This document shows, piece by piece, positions 21,670 through 33,289 of a stretch of DNA of 64,000 nucleotides. The stretch comes from Astragalus membranaceus. Taxonomy: Eukaryota; Streptophyta; Magnoliopsida; Fabales; Fabaceae. The notes beneath the pieces were generated by a model. It worked only from the letters and a program-made list of their open reading frames with translations. It was not told the origin of the DNA and made no database searches. The position numbers and the translations under genes were made by a program. Each line of letters begins with the position of its first letter. The first letter of the stretch is position 1. Location: assembly GCA_039519185.1 (NCBI GenBank), contig CM076849.1, positions 107,141,806-107,205,805 on the forward strand, in the 5' to 3' direction.

Positions 21670-23193
21670 ATGCGAAGCAAGGGTCCACAAGAACTCTTGT
21701 TTGACCCGGAAATTGAAAAACTAGCAAAGGCAAATCGAAGAAAGGCTAAGCTTACCAAGCAGCAAGCATGGGAATTGTCATAGGTACAAGCAACTTCTAC
21801 CTCGGTACCGGAAGATTTTTCGAGTGAAGAGGAAGAAATGGCTGATCCTCCACCTCCACCAAGACGTACTCTAGGTGACTTCGGGCGAAGAAATCAAGGT
21901 GCCCAAGCTTTAGCATTTCAACCAGTGGGCGTGGCCCAGTTTGACATCAAGTCTTCTGTCCTCACTGCCCTTAAATCAGAGCAGTTCTCTGGGTCTGATG
22001 CTGAAGACCCCAACCAACATCTCTTTCAATTTTATGAGGAATGTGGTACTACACACCCTGAGGGGGTGACTGATAATGCAAAGAAGGTCCGGCTGTTCCC
22101 ATTCACTCTAACGGGCAGGGCTAAAGATTGGTTGAACACTCTCCCAGGGACCGTCAACACTTGGAATGATCTCGAGAATAAGTTCTTGGAGCGATTCTTC
22201 CCTGTCTCCAAGTTTATAAGGAAAAGAGCTGAAATCTCTAACTTTACTCAAGGGGAGTCATAGTCGTTGTATGATTCTTGGGAGAGATTCAAACTGTTGC
22301 TCAAAAAGTGTCCGGGGCATGGTATACATGACTTCTTACAGCTGCAAACCTTCTGTCATGGTTTGAGACCTCAGACAAGAATGATGCTAGATGCCTCAGC
22401 TGGAGGATTTTTGGGTACAAAGACTTGGGAGGAAGCAAAGCAGCTAGTAGAAGATATGGCCTCCAATGAATACAGAATTCAGAATGATCGGGGAGGTGTA
22501 AGTAAAAAAGGTGTGCTGGAGCTAGATTCAAACAGTGCACTGTTAGCCCAGCAGAAGTTAATGTCCATGCAGATTGAAGCCCTCACCAAACAATTGGCGG
22601 CAGCTTGTGAGGTTGGGTCAAAAAGCCAAGCAACTGCCCAAGGAGTTTAAACAGGTGGGTGCATTTATTGTGGCAGAGAAGCTCATGATGGGGATTGTGC
22701 AGCCTAAGGAGAGGCAATGGAACAGGCCAATTATATGGGAAATTTCCAAAAACAAGGTGGGAACCCTTATTCCAACACCTACAATCCTGGGTGGAAGAAT
22801 CATCCCAACTTTTCTTGGAAAAACAATGAAGCCTCAGGTTCCCAACAACAGTCTCAGGCACCTAATCAACAGCAGAAACCCCCTTCTCGATTAGAAGATG
22901 CGTTGACACAGTTTATGCAGATGACCAAAAACACCTTCCAGTCCCAAGAACAGGTAATGATAAACAAGGGAAAGAACCATGAAGCATCCATGAAGAACTT
23001 GGAGACCCAAATTAGCCAACTGTCAAAGCAATTAGCTAAGAAGTTCAATGGCAGCTTCCCTGCAAACACTGTGGACAACCCCAAGAATGAGAACTGCAAT
23101 GCGATCTCGTTGAGAAGTGGTAAAGAGTTGAGACCCGTTGAGGTAACCAAGTACAAGCCTAGTGAGGAATTAACAAAAAGAATGAGGTGGTAG
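21670..23193 (+). pseudogene. Athila-like gag, four in-frame stops
   Basis: The frame starts at ATG 21670 (MRSKGPQELLFDPEIEK). An early TAG near 21781 is followed by an acidic run and a Pro run, then the gag domain: KSEQFSGSDAEDPNQHLFQF, LFPFTLTGRAKDWLNTLP, NKFLERFFP. A TAG at 22261 interrupts before LYDSWERFKLLLKKCPGHG. Next comes a Gln-rich part, a TAA at 22648, a knuckle with C, C, H, C (CIYCGREAHDGDC) and another TAA near 22702. The C-terminal half is Gln/Asn-rich and predicted to be coiled (QISQLSKQLAKKFNG), ending at a frameshift in an A-run near 23175-23190. Several stops are one transition away from a sense codon. Confidence 0.88.
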
Positions 23194-24167
23194 AAAAAGA
23201 AAAAGAAACAGGAAGTGAGAAAATTGAGGGGGAAGCAAGAGAGAGGGTCCAGGAGATCCCATCATACATGAAATTGCTCTATCCCCCACTACCTAAGAAG
23301 AAAGAAAAGGAGGAGCAATTCTCCAAGTTTAAGGAAATCTTCTCACGTCTCCAGATCAACATTCCTTTTGCAGAGGCGTTAGAGCAAATGCCCATGTATG
23401 CAAGGTTCATGAAGGAATTGTTGACTAAAAAGAGGAGGTTTAAGGATGATGAAATTGTGGCTCTATCTGAAGAGTGTAGTGCCATAATCCAAAACAAGCC
23501 TCCTCAAAAGTTGAAGGATCCTGGGAGCTTCACCCTCCCGTGCAAAATTGGTGAAGAAAAGGTTGATAAAGCACTGTATGATTTGGGGGCGAGCATAAAC
23601 TTAATGCCCCTAGCTATGTGGAGGAAACTGGGCGGAGGAGAAGTGAAACCAACCACCATGACCTTGCGTCTTGCTGACAGGTCTATCAGGAACCCTTATG
23701 GGGTTTTGGAAGATGTCCTGGTCAAGGTTGGCACATTCCTCTTCCCAGTGGACTTTGTAATTTTGCAACTGGATGGGGATACGGATGTCAAAAGCTCCAT
23801 GAATGGAGACAATGACATTCCTTTCATTCTGGGAAGACCCTTCCTGGCCACCAATAGGGCAGTAATTGATGTGGCTGAAGGGACTGTGAAATTGAGGGTC
23901 CAAGATGAATCTGAGACCTTCAATGTGCTTGAGTACACAGCCCCAATAAAGGAAAAAGAAGATTGTCACTGCGTTGAGACCATTAATTCCAAGATGGTTG
24001 GGAAAAAAATCTACCACCCAACCCGTGAGAAGCCACCTGCTGTCTGGAAGGACTTGAAGGAAGCCACAAGTACATCCGGTAAGAACTATAAGATGGAAGT
24101 GGAGTATGTCATGGGAGTGCTGGAAGAGGCACTGGAAAAGCTGAATGCTCCACCGGAGCCAAACTGA
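23187..24167 (+). pseudogene. Athila-like gag end and protease
   Basis: This 326-residue frame continues gag after a 1-nt shift. It opens with a Lys/Glu-rich stretch, then IPSYMKLLYPPLPKKK and a helical block (KFKEIFSRLQINIPFAEALEQ), both standard in Athila Gag-Pol. The retropepsin-like protease follows, with YDLGASINLMP (DLG in place of DSG, common in Athila), VDFVILQLDGD and DIPFILGRPFLAT. The frame ends at TGA 24165-24167 after a Glu-rich tail. In full elements RT would start about here; none of it is present. Confidence 0.88.
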
Positions 24168-25202
24168 GTCATCTTCTGACAACCGTCAAGCTAGTGACGT
24201 TAAAGAAGCGCTGAGTGGGAGGCAACCCACTGTGAGGTACCAAGTATTTATTTTAGTTTAATTTTAAGTAGTCAATTAAATTTTAATTTTGGGTTAATTT
24301 TAGGCAAAAACTGTGTTCGGTCAATTTCGCTTTGCGAAAGAGAAGGATTTCAAAGAAAAAACGTTTCTGTCTTATTTCGCGTCGCGAAATAAGAGTGTCG
24401 CGTCGCGTCGCGATGTGTTCAAAATTTTAAACTGGATAACGGTTCTGTTTGATTTCGCGACGCGATAGAGACGCGTCGCGACGAGAGACTTTTTAGCCTG
24501 ATTTCAGGCAGACCGAACAGAGCCCAAGGTTTTCAAAAAAAAATTTCTCTTTCCCTCTCTTGTGTCACACTGCAAGTCCCCTTCCCAATTTTGTTCTTGC
24601 TCTAATTTGGCCGTGGATTCTTGCGACTTTGCACGAAATCATCATCATCAAGCATCTCCAGGTATTGAATTTAACGTCTTAATTCAATTAGAGTAGAAAT
24701 TTCTATTTTGTTTGATGGTTGTTAAGTTGAACTTGGGATTACAATTTTGGGGTTTGGAGGACAAATTAGGAGTTGGAAATTGTTCCCCACTGTAGCACAT
24801 TGCATGAATAATGTTGAATTCTGAATTTGGGGACTGAGGGATTGAATTGGGGTATGAACTAAGTCGAATTTGGGGTGTAGCCAAGGTGTTTGACAAAATG
24901 CTTGAATGAAATTTTTGTGTAGCCAAGGTTTTTGTGAAAAGGCCCAAGTGAGTTTTTGCTAAGCAACCAAACTGTTTGTGAAAATGTCTAAGTGAATTCT
25001 GTTTTTGGTTGCTAGCCTGTGCTTTAATTTTGCCAATGATCATTGAACTTTAGGGTAGTTGACTAGTGCTAAGAAAATATTATTGCCTGTTTTTGTTGGA
25101 TTCTCTGCTGAGAGTGGGGCCCACACCAGGGACCCACCGAGAACTAACGATTTGTGCTGGATTTTGTTTTATTTCATTAGAGGACATTACAGGTAAGCAG
25201 AA
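24168..25202 (+). other. deletion scar and non-coding region between protease and ORF2
   Basis: GGGAGGCAACCCA at 24217-24229 marks the former region after integrase. Further TCGCGTCGCGA-type words are at 24377, 24398 (extended), 24455 (inverted) and 24472 (10 of 11). A leader-like AT-rich stretch and an AGGTAAG-type splice word (25190) precede ORF2. No frame was supported. Confidence 0.55.
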
Positions 25203-26234
25203 ATGATGAGGCAAAGCAAAGCAGGCACCTCCAAGAAAAGGCGAGGGGAACCCTCAGTTGAGGTTGACAGATTCAAATCCCCCGAGCACGAAGAGCGGTA
25301 CCAGCGGGTGGTCAAAGGAAAGAAAATAAATCCTGAGAGGGCATTTGACCTCTCCACAGATGAGTTCCCAATCATCACTTCCACACTACGGGAGTTGGTG
25401 TGGCTTCCACTCAATTCAATGATTAAGTAGGCGAACCAGAGCCTGGTCAGGGAGTTCTACTCCAATGCCTATTGGGAGGAGGAGAAGGACAAGTCCACAT
25501 TAGTTTATGTCAGAGGCAAGACTGTGTCCTACTCTCCGGACAGCATCAACAGCCTACTTGGCCTACCTACAAATGCCTATGGTGCTATGTGCTACGCTGC
25601 AGTCAACCCCAGGAACATTGATTCTGAGGGGACCTTGAGAGAGATGTGCCGTCCAGGGGCACAATGGGCCGGATCCCAGAACCTTCCACGCCGCTTTTGC
25701 AATATGGGACTCAAACCAATTCCGAAGGCCTGGAACGCATTCTTCAACCAGTCAATCATCTCCTGTTCCAACAACACTGATGTGAAGGTCAAGGTGGCCT
25801 TGGGATTATTGGTTATTATGAGAGGACAGAGGGTGAACCTGGGGAGAGCTATTTCTGAGAGTATTATTGAGATAGTCAGATGTCCCAGGGCTAGATTGGG
25901 GCATGCTTCTGTGATCCATGCCTTATGTATACAGCAGGGCTGTCCTGAGTACCCTGATGACTTACTAGTTGATCCCAGGGAGCCCATCACTGCAGCCTGG
26001 ATTATGAAGCAGCCCGAGGGGCCTATGGATGGAGCAGTTCCACCTCCTCAGCCAGCATCTCCAGCACAGCAGCAGCCCGCAGCCCAGCCTGATTTCCAGC
26101 AGTATTATAGTGACCCTTCGTTCCAGTTTGAGCTCATGATGGCCAACTGGTGCGGGATGTCCGCATTATCACAGCAGCAGGGCTTGGACATATCATACCT
26201 GGCGACACCCCGTGTTGCCATCGCTTCCCAGTAG
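25203..26234 (+). pseudogene. ORF2, putative plant transposon protein domain, one stop
   Basis: The frame from ATG 25203 to TAG 26232 is open except for one in-frame TAG at about 25428 (NSMIK, stop, ANQSLVREF). Visible blocks are RFKSPEHEERYQRVVKGKKI at the start, LVREFYSNAYWE, VRGKTVSYSPDSINSLLGLP, LKPIPKAWNAFFNQSI and RARLGHASVIHALC. The tail is Pro/Gln-rich. These match the plant-only domain (putative plant transposon protein) found after pol in Athila-like elements, where an env-like ORF would be expected. No signal peptide or membrane segment is seen. Function is unknown. Confidence 0.75.
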
Positions 26235-27070
26235 TTCATGGCTCAGCGCAGAACGAGCAGGTGCATCTTCATCAGCACCACCAGCAGAGCAGCAGCCAGA
26301 CTCTCAGGACCCCCTACATTCAGGGGATGAGTACATTGATGATCATATTTCTTTTCCCTGAGCAGGAGGCTCATTGATGTTTTACTGTTATTTTCAGACA
26401 ATTTTATCTTGCATTTTTAGTCCTATTTTCCCCTTTGACTTTATTTTTGCACTTTGGTCTGTACTATATTATTACAACTTATCTTGTGATATTGAGGCAC
26501 CATTACCCTAGGCTTTTTGCAAGCAGCTTCAATTTTATGGTATTGTGGTATTTAGTTCATATGTTTTACATTTTACCTTGTGATTGCTAGTGTGTCAAAT
26601 TTTATCATCAGGTATTGCTAGTGGTCATGCCAAAAGTTGAGGCAGACTGAGATCATCTGCGGGCATTCTCTCAAGTAACATCTCTTAAAATTCCCAGCTG
26701 TGAGGTTTTCCCCAAACACTTATTCTATTCATTGTGTGATTATTCCTTGCTTGCATTAGTCTGCAGAACTTGAGCGTGTACTTAACTATCTTGCATATGA
26801 TTTATATATACACTGAGGCAATTTTTGGAAACCTGAGTCTTTCAAGCCAATCCTCTAATTGCTATCCCTTGTTAGCCCCTCTGAGCCTAATTGTTTATTT
26901 TTTGTAATTCTCCTGCACATCATAGCCTAAGTTTTTCTTAACTTGGAGTTAGGTGGATTAAAGCATGGGAGTGGGAAACATTCTAAGTTTGTGGTTGCTC
27001 GTGGAATAGCAACATTCTATGTTTGGGGTGGTATACAAGAGAAGGAACATACAAAGAAAAGAAGAAAAGA

Positions 27071-27110
<40 letters not shown>

Positions 27111-27647
27111 TTCAAAAAAAAAAAGAGGTTATAAATAAGCAAGTGAATAGTTCCTTCTCTTGTGGAATGCTTTGGGAAAATGGGTAAGTGAGTGAGATTG
27201 TTGAAATTGACATAGAGAGAAGTAGGCCTAACTCCAAGTTGTAACCTACTTATCCAAATGTATCCACCCTTACCTAAGCCCCATTACAACCTTTGAAAGC
27301 CCTCAAAACGTGTGTATGTATTTCTTGTGTATTGATTTGTATAGTACTTGTTCAAGCCTATGAAACGATGATGCAGGTACTGTGAATGGAGTGAATACCC
27401 TAAACACCTCGAAGAGAGAAACACCGGTGACATGTGTGAAAAAGAGATAACTTGAGAATGCTTGCCTACTTATGATCTTGTGTCTTACCGATTCAGTTGT
27501 CTTGCTACTGCATTAGTTTGATGATGATTTTTGATATACTGTGTAGTTATTGGTTTGTGTAGAATGTGTGACAGCTAAATAAAAAAGTAGCCACAGCCTG
27601 AATTGAATGTTTGCTTGAGGACAAGCAAAAGTTTAAGTTTGGGGTTG
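26235..27647 (+). other. 3' untranslated region of Athila-like element
   Basis: This 1.4-kb stretch has no supported frame. It has a (TA)n microsatellite at 27073-27104, an A-run after it, and ends with a purine-rich tract (GTTTAAGTTTGGGG, about 27631-27644) directly before the 3' LTR, typical of the Athila polypurine tract. Confidence 0.7.
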
Positions 27648-28860
27648 TGTTGAGTCTCTGTCATATGATGTAAGTTGTCCAATTTCAGGACCAATTGTGC
27701 AGGTTTTGATTGTATTATAGTCAGTATATGGGGATTTAGCTGAGTATTAGAATTTTTTAGTAGGAAGTCAAATTGTAAGCCATTCCTGCATTGTTGGAGT
27801 TATTTTGTATTTGAAGACCTCCAATTAGTGTGTTATCATTCGGCGAACCAGACACTTGCCCGAAGATGCAGCACAAGTGGGAAGACTCAAGTTTCTGTTC
27901 AATATCGCGTCGCGACCAGGAGGGTTCGCGTCGCGATGGAAGCCTGATGCAGGAGCAACCTACAATTCTGTCCAATATCGCGTCGCGACGGGCTCGTGTC
28001 GCGACGCGATGGTTTGCTGAAGTTAGGGTTTTTAAATCAGTTTTGCGTTTTTTTTAGGAGCTTGGTCATTGGAGCGCATCATACGTTTTGGGAGCAGAGG
28101 GAAGTCAGATTTTGGGAGTTCTTCACCACTTGGGAACGAGGGTTGAAGGTTTCTATGTCTATCTTTACTTGTATTGCTTTCTTTACTTTAGTTATGTCTA
28201 TATTCACCATGTGTAACTAATTTTCTAAGATTAGGGAGAGATGATTTTCCCCGAACCTATGTTATGAATACTTTGTTATGGTTAATACAATTAGTTGTTT
28301 GAATTATCATAAGTCTATGCCTCTGATCGTAATGCTTTATAATTACTTATGATAATTATAATGATTTAGGTTATGTGACCGCATAGGGATATGAGTTGCA
28401 TGCTGGATATAGGGTATTAGATCATGTACTTGTGATCACCATAGGAATATGGGGTTGGATGCATGAATTCTTTATTTCTTAAGTTTATTGCTTTACCGGT
28501 TGGCATGATTCACCTAAGGAATTAGGGTAACTCAACTAGGTAAAAGGGGTTCTGAGGCAAGGAATTGTCCTTAACCTACTATAGTGAATTGAATCTGGTA
28601 GTTCAACAATTAATCTATAATTAGCTGACGGTTCGTAACATAGGTGAAGGGAGAGGATTCGATCCCTAATCGCTTTTTCTCATCAATTCAACTATAGTTT
28701 TTATTTTCACGTTACGCAATTACAACTCGAATCAATTGTCACAATCTAGAATTAATCAAATTTGCTACTGTTACAACACGCAATCCCTGTGGAATCGACC
28801 GGTTCTTACCGTTTTTACTATTACTTGAAACGTTTCGGTACACTTGCTTAATTGTTAACA
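27648..28860 (+). repeat. Athila-like 3' LTR
   Basis: The 1213-bp copy of 20292-21505 has TCGCGTCGCGA words at 27905, 27926, 27978 and (inverted) 27999. The third site is perfect here but carries a CG to TG change in the 5' LTR. It ends TTGTTAACA before the TSD GGGGG. Confidence 0.95.
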
Positions 28861-28865
28861 GGGGG

Positions 28866-29450
28866 ATATAGCAAGACGAGGAAGCTCGACCAGGATGGGT
28901 GAGGTTTAGGCAACCGACAAAGCTCTTTGTCCCACACTCAATCCCTCGAGGGTTTCAAGGATAAGTATTTTTATGTGGTTGCAAGTAACTGAGCTGCCAA
29001 TGAATCAGTTTGAAACTACGAAGGTAACGAGCTCGACTCTACAAAATTCTACATTCACCAGACATGGGCTCATTTAGAGTCCCTTGTCATCACTATTCAC
29101 AAGACCTGGACCACTCAGGACATGGAGACCATTGTAATACTTCGTAGCTCGGTCAACCACTTTGAGGTGGCGAGGGTGAGGAACGCCTCATTGACATACA
29201 AGGTCTGGTTTGATGCCGAACCGAAGTCGAGATCAAGGCCGGCTTTGGAAGGCTGTACAAATCGAAGCCGTTGTCAAATGTAGTTGGACATGCTTTTCCT
29301 TACACTTTTTGTTTTCTAACTTTGTTCTTCTTTCTGGTTTTATAGATAGCACGTCGGTAGTCGCAAAATTCCACAAGTTGAAAGCCAGGCACTTAAGTAA
29401 GTTGTCGTCGCGCACCAATACGACAAACAAAACAGTGTCGCATTGAGATG
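28866..29450 (+). pseudogene. decayed ORF split by the Athila-like insertion
   Basis: Just after the TSD a readable stretch appears: DEEARPGWVRFRQPTKLF and PHSIPRGF, then a 1-nt shift to KDKYFYVVASN. After two stops it continues FYIHQTWAHLESLVITIH, NHFEVARVRNASLTYKVWF and PALEGC. An intron-like tract with GT and TTTATAG ends (about 29276-29345) precedes a Lys/His-rich piece. The RGFKDKYFYV-like block resembles plant gypsy-type transposon proteins (Transposase_28-like), but the match is from memory and weak. The 5' part should lie before 20287, where a frame with SEVICLLHDDLLDESATYRF can be read. Probably an older transposon gene. Confidence 0.4.
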
Positions 29451-29479
29451 ACAAAATCAAGAAAAAAACACAAAAAAAA

Positions 29480-31816
29480 TGTAACATCCGCAAATAATTA
29501 ACCGAATTATTTGGATGTTAACCCAATTAAATTAATTTAGTACTTAACGGGTAAATTTATCGAGTGCTAAAATTATTTATTGGTTGTCATCGGATCGTTA
29601 ACCGGATAATACGGGTCAAGGAAGTTTCGGAATCGAAATAAGAGATTTCGATCAATATGGTAATTGGACCACGTTACCACGTATATATTAAATAAATATA
29701 TATATATATATATATATATGTATACGTGAGTGTGTGTTTTAAGAGTGAAAGAATTAATTAAAAAGAAAGAAAGAAAGAAGAAAGGGATACGAGAAACAGA
29801 AGAGAGAAAAGGAGAGAAAAGAGAAAGAAGAAAGAATGGGTGAGGAGGAAGAAGAAGAAAAAGGAAGGGTTTAGGCTCACCGAAACGACTTCCTTCCAAC
29901 ACGAAAAATGCTCAGCGTTACTTCCTCTTCGTTTTGGTACCAAAATCTTCATCATCAACTCACTCTCCTCAAATCCACCATTTTCGAATTTAAGAGGAAT
30001 TAGAGGTTTTTGTTGTTCAAGCTCAAAGGAAAGCTTTGGATGGTGTTTGGGAGCGAGCTCAAGGTGGGTTGCGCAAATATTGAAGTCCGATTTGGAGTTT
30101 GTGAAGAATCAAGGGGTTAGGGTGCAAATTGGGGTTTTGTGAATAGTGGCTTGAGGTTGAAGAAGATGATGAATAGTGTTCATGAAGAATTTTGGGGAAT
30201 TCGGCATTTCGGTCAAAAGAGGTTCCGTGATCGAGTGGAAAGCTTTAGAAGCGGATTGGGTGTCGCCGGAGCGGGGAGCGTTCGTGTGGTTACTCGGTGA
30301 TTTCGGCTCGATCGTGGATCACGCGTCAAAGGTGAGTTCTACTCACGTTTAGGATTTTTGTTTTTCGAATTAATTGATTGATCGTTTTATCGCTTTCGCT
30401 GGTCTGGAATATTACTTGATATTGTCTGTTTCGGGTTAGGAATCGATCGGAGCGAGTCTCGAGTTGTGTCGTGTTGAAATGGAATTTTTGGTGATTTGAT
30501 TTCGAAAGATTTTGACTTAAAAACTGTTAATGGGAAAATATGTCGTTTTTGATAAAATCCATTTTGATTGAGTTTTTGATTGGATTGATTGATTGTGTGG
30601 TATTGGTTGGGTTTGTTTTGCTGGTTGTTAAATCTGTTTTCAGTCGGGACGATAATCGGAATTGAGCGGAATAGCGAATTTCGCAAGAAAACGGAAAAAC
30701 TGCACTTTTCTGCAGAGGGTCGCGTCGCGACCCGTTCTCATCGCGTCGCGACCTGGCCCAGTTTTGTCACGCAAAAAGTTTCTGTCGTTTTTCGCGTCGC
30801 GACGGTAGCAGTTCGCGTCGCGACGGTTTACAGAATTCTCAGCAATTAAACACTGTTTTTGTTTTCGCGATATCTTTTGATCCGGGAACCCGATTGAGGT
30901 GTTCTAAGATGCGTTGAAAAGCTTATTCAGAGGCATAACTGAATATTCTATTTTTAAGGTAAAACTAAACTGTTTTCGATATTGAAAATTGTGTCGAAAA
31001 GTGGTCAATTAGAGTGCGAGTGTGAACTTGGTTTTATAAAAGCGTGGGTTAAGTGTTCAACTGGTTATTTGAGGTGATGGACCCTGAGTTCATATGATTA
31101 TAGATATGTGTGTATATGTATCGAGTTGGGTGACGACCCATGTGTAACATACTAGGCAGGGCAGTCATGATCCCTTACCCTAGGCTCCATGCCAATAGGA
31201 GAATGTACTATTGGTAGGGGGGTTCACCGGGAGTAGCGGTTACGCAGTCGGTGTCGTACTGAGTTATAGCAGATTCCCCGGGAGTAGCGGTTACGCAGTC
31301 GGTGGAATGCTATGTGTAAAATAATGCGGTTCATCGGGAGTAGCGGTTACGCAGTCGGTGCCGTGTTGAGTTAAAAATGTTTTAAACTAGTACTGAGAGA
31401 GCTAGTAGGGGTCACGGTAGAACTCACTGAGATTGTATCTCACTGTTTAATTGTTGTTGTTTTACAGAGACACAGGGGCAGCGGAAATCCAAGAGGCACG
31501 AGTAGGTTGGGCTCGGACTGGTTGCTGATAGCCTAGCTTTATGTTTAAGCTTATTTCCCTTTTGTTGTCTGTATACTAAAACATTATGTATTTAGTGTAT
31601 ATCTTTCTTCCGCTTTCTTGTATGATACTGAATGCTATAGATGCTGATGGTGTATGGTCTGAGAACCATATTGTCTTGTTGTAAATAAGACTGTTTGGGT
31701 TTTATTCAGCGAAAAATTTATAGTGATTTTCAGTGTCTAAGCAGGAAATATATCTCTGATGTGTTACTAATGTGCACTTGGGTATTTTTAGTAGATAGAA
31801 ATACCAGGGTGTTACA
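29480..31816 (+). repeat. 5' LTR of chromovirus-type element
   Basis: The LTR begins TGTAACATCCGC and ends GGTGTTACA. It contains a (TA)n run (about 29697-29719), a purine-rich tract (29758-29870), four TCGCGTCGCGA words (30720, 30741, 30792, 30813) and a three-unit minisatellite (31221-31360). Frames over 60 codons inside it (for example 30589-30849) differ from known proteins and are read as non-coding. Confidence 0.95.
31221..31360 (+). repeat. LTR minisatellite, three units
   Basis: The core CGGGAGTAGCGGTTACGCAG followed by TCGGTG occurs three times with spacers of about 20 bp (period about 53 bp). The other LTR has four units (37487-37682). Confidence 0.9.
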
Positions 31817-31818
31817 GT

Positions 31819-31830
31819 TGGTATCAGAGC
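31819..31830 (+). other. primer-binding site, tRNA-iMet type
   Basis: TGGTATCAGAGC lies two bases after the LTR end. It is complementary to the 3' end of plant initiator tRNA-Met. Confidence 0.9.
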
Positions 31831-31940
31831 AGTTCGACCTAGTCGGACTTAGTTTAGGGTTGAGTCGATTCCTTGCTAGTCCTGGTTGTAATTACACTTG
31901 TGATGCTAAGAGACATTGAGCCTGATCAACTTAATACTTA

Positions 31941-32640
31941 GTGCATCATAAGCGGAATTATGGTAGGATGATCAAGACGCAGTCCTCGACCAAGACCGGA
32001 GTCTCCAACCGGTGCATCCTCGGGAAAGGTGGCATGACGGTGGAAGAATGCACCGCTAAGTTCGAGAAGTTGTCTCAGTGTTACCAAGTGGTAAAGCATG
32101 CTCCGAAAGGAGAATGGAGAATGCAGATGTATAAGAAAGGCCTTAGTGTTTTTATGACTTAGGGTCTCTGTTCTTATACTATTACCAATTATGTTGCCTT
32201 AGTGCAATCAGCCTATGTCGCCGAGGATGATCTCATAGGAAATATGGGAAAGGAAAGAAGGTAGTTGAATTATCAACTCCGAATGCAAATTCCTAAGATA
32301 ATTTCATCAATGGAAAAGCAGATGCAATTCTTTGATTCTTCAAGGGTCAGAAGATATTCTAACCGTGGAAAGCCTCACAGTGGTAATTGCAAGCGAAGAT
32401 CTAATCGGTGCTATTATAGTAATGTAGAGGGTCACTATGGTAAAGAGTGCCCAGCAAGGAAGAGTTCCAAGGGTTACAAGCAGCTCCAAGGCAAGGATGC
32501 GTCAACACTTTGGATGCTCAGACAGTTACAACTGCTGACAGGTTACTGAGGGGTATGGGATCTACTTTTCAATAACTCTGTCAGTACATTATACGATTCG
32601 GGTGCAACCCATTGTTTTATAGCTCAATCATGTGTGGATT
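31941..32640 (+). pseudogene. gag and protease remnant
   Basis: Fragments in two or more frames: MTVEECTAKFEKLSQCYQVV and the basic KHAPKGEWRMQMYKKGL (gag domain), a stop, then EKQMQFFDS and a knuckle-like CYYSNVEGHYGKEC. After a frameshift comes LYDSGATHCFIAQSC, the retropepsin DSG active site (about 32590-32635). Several stops break it. Domain order fits a chromovirus. Confidence 0.75.
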
Positions 32641-33289
32641 GGTTGGGACTAGCGAATCTCAGCTATCCGAGCCGATAACCATCTTAACTGCTGCTAAGGG
32701 TCGTGTCCAGACCTAATCTTTATATAGAATTGTCTACTTGTCATAGGAGGTAGAAATTTCGTTGTAGAATTTATTGTTTGCCTACGAGAAGTGTGGACAC
32801 CATTTTGGGTACGAATTGGATGACTGCAAATCATGTTACAAACGACCGTGTTAATTAGCTATCAGCTTCGCTTCAGAATCAGTTGAATTGTCTGGGACAA
32901 ATTCTGAAGCGGTTACCTAGTTCACCTTAGACAGCCAATCTTCGTTCCAAGGTGCGGAAGCACATGTTAGTATGTTATCTGCATCCACTGAAACTAGTTT
33001 AGATTTGGCGAACATTCAGGTTGTGAGTGACTTTCTGGATGTTTTCACGATGAAGTTTCTTCTGAACCTCCAGAGTGAGAGGTAGAGTTTACTGTAGAAT
33101 TGGTTCCTAGCACGGGATCAATATCTACTGTTCCTTATTGAAGGTTTCTTTAGAATTAAAGGAAATGGAGTCTCAACTTGAAGAGTCGATGTTAAAGAAC
33201 TTCATTCGACCGAGTGCTTCTCTAAGGAGTACTCTGGTGTGATTAGTCAAAAGGAAAGTTAGTAGCATAAGATTGCTCATCGGTTATCG

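Larger units (their letters stand above)
20292..28860 (+). mobile_element. Athila-like Ty3/gypsy element without RT or integrase, complete ends
   Basis: This is an 8,569-bp element with LTRs at 20292-21505 and 27648-28860 (about 97% alike by eye) and an exact 5-bp TSD GGGGG (20287-20291, 28861-28865). The primer site matches tRNA-Asp, as in Athila/Tat elements. The inside has gag, protease and a second ORF of the putative plant transposon protein type. RT, RNase H and integrase are absent: the protease frame ends at 24167 and within 55 bp the phrase GGGAGGCAACCCA appears, which in related elements I know from just after integrase. The element is therefore non-autonomous by deletion. Confidence 0.93.

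Noticed and set aside
23610..24182. 190-codon antisense frame opposite Athila-like protease
   Set aside because: Mirror of a well-supported protease frame; no recognisable domain.
29573..30850. Several 60-110-codon frames on both strands in the 5' LTR, repeated at 35968-37115
   Set aside because: They lie inside LTRs, overlap each other on both strands, and match no known domain. The pair is only a copy of itself.
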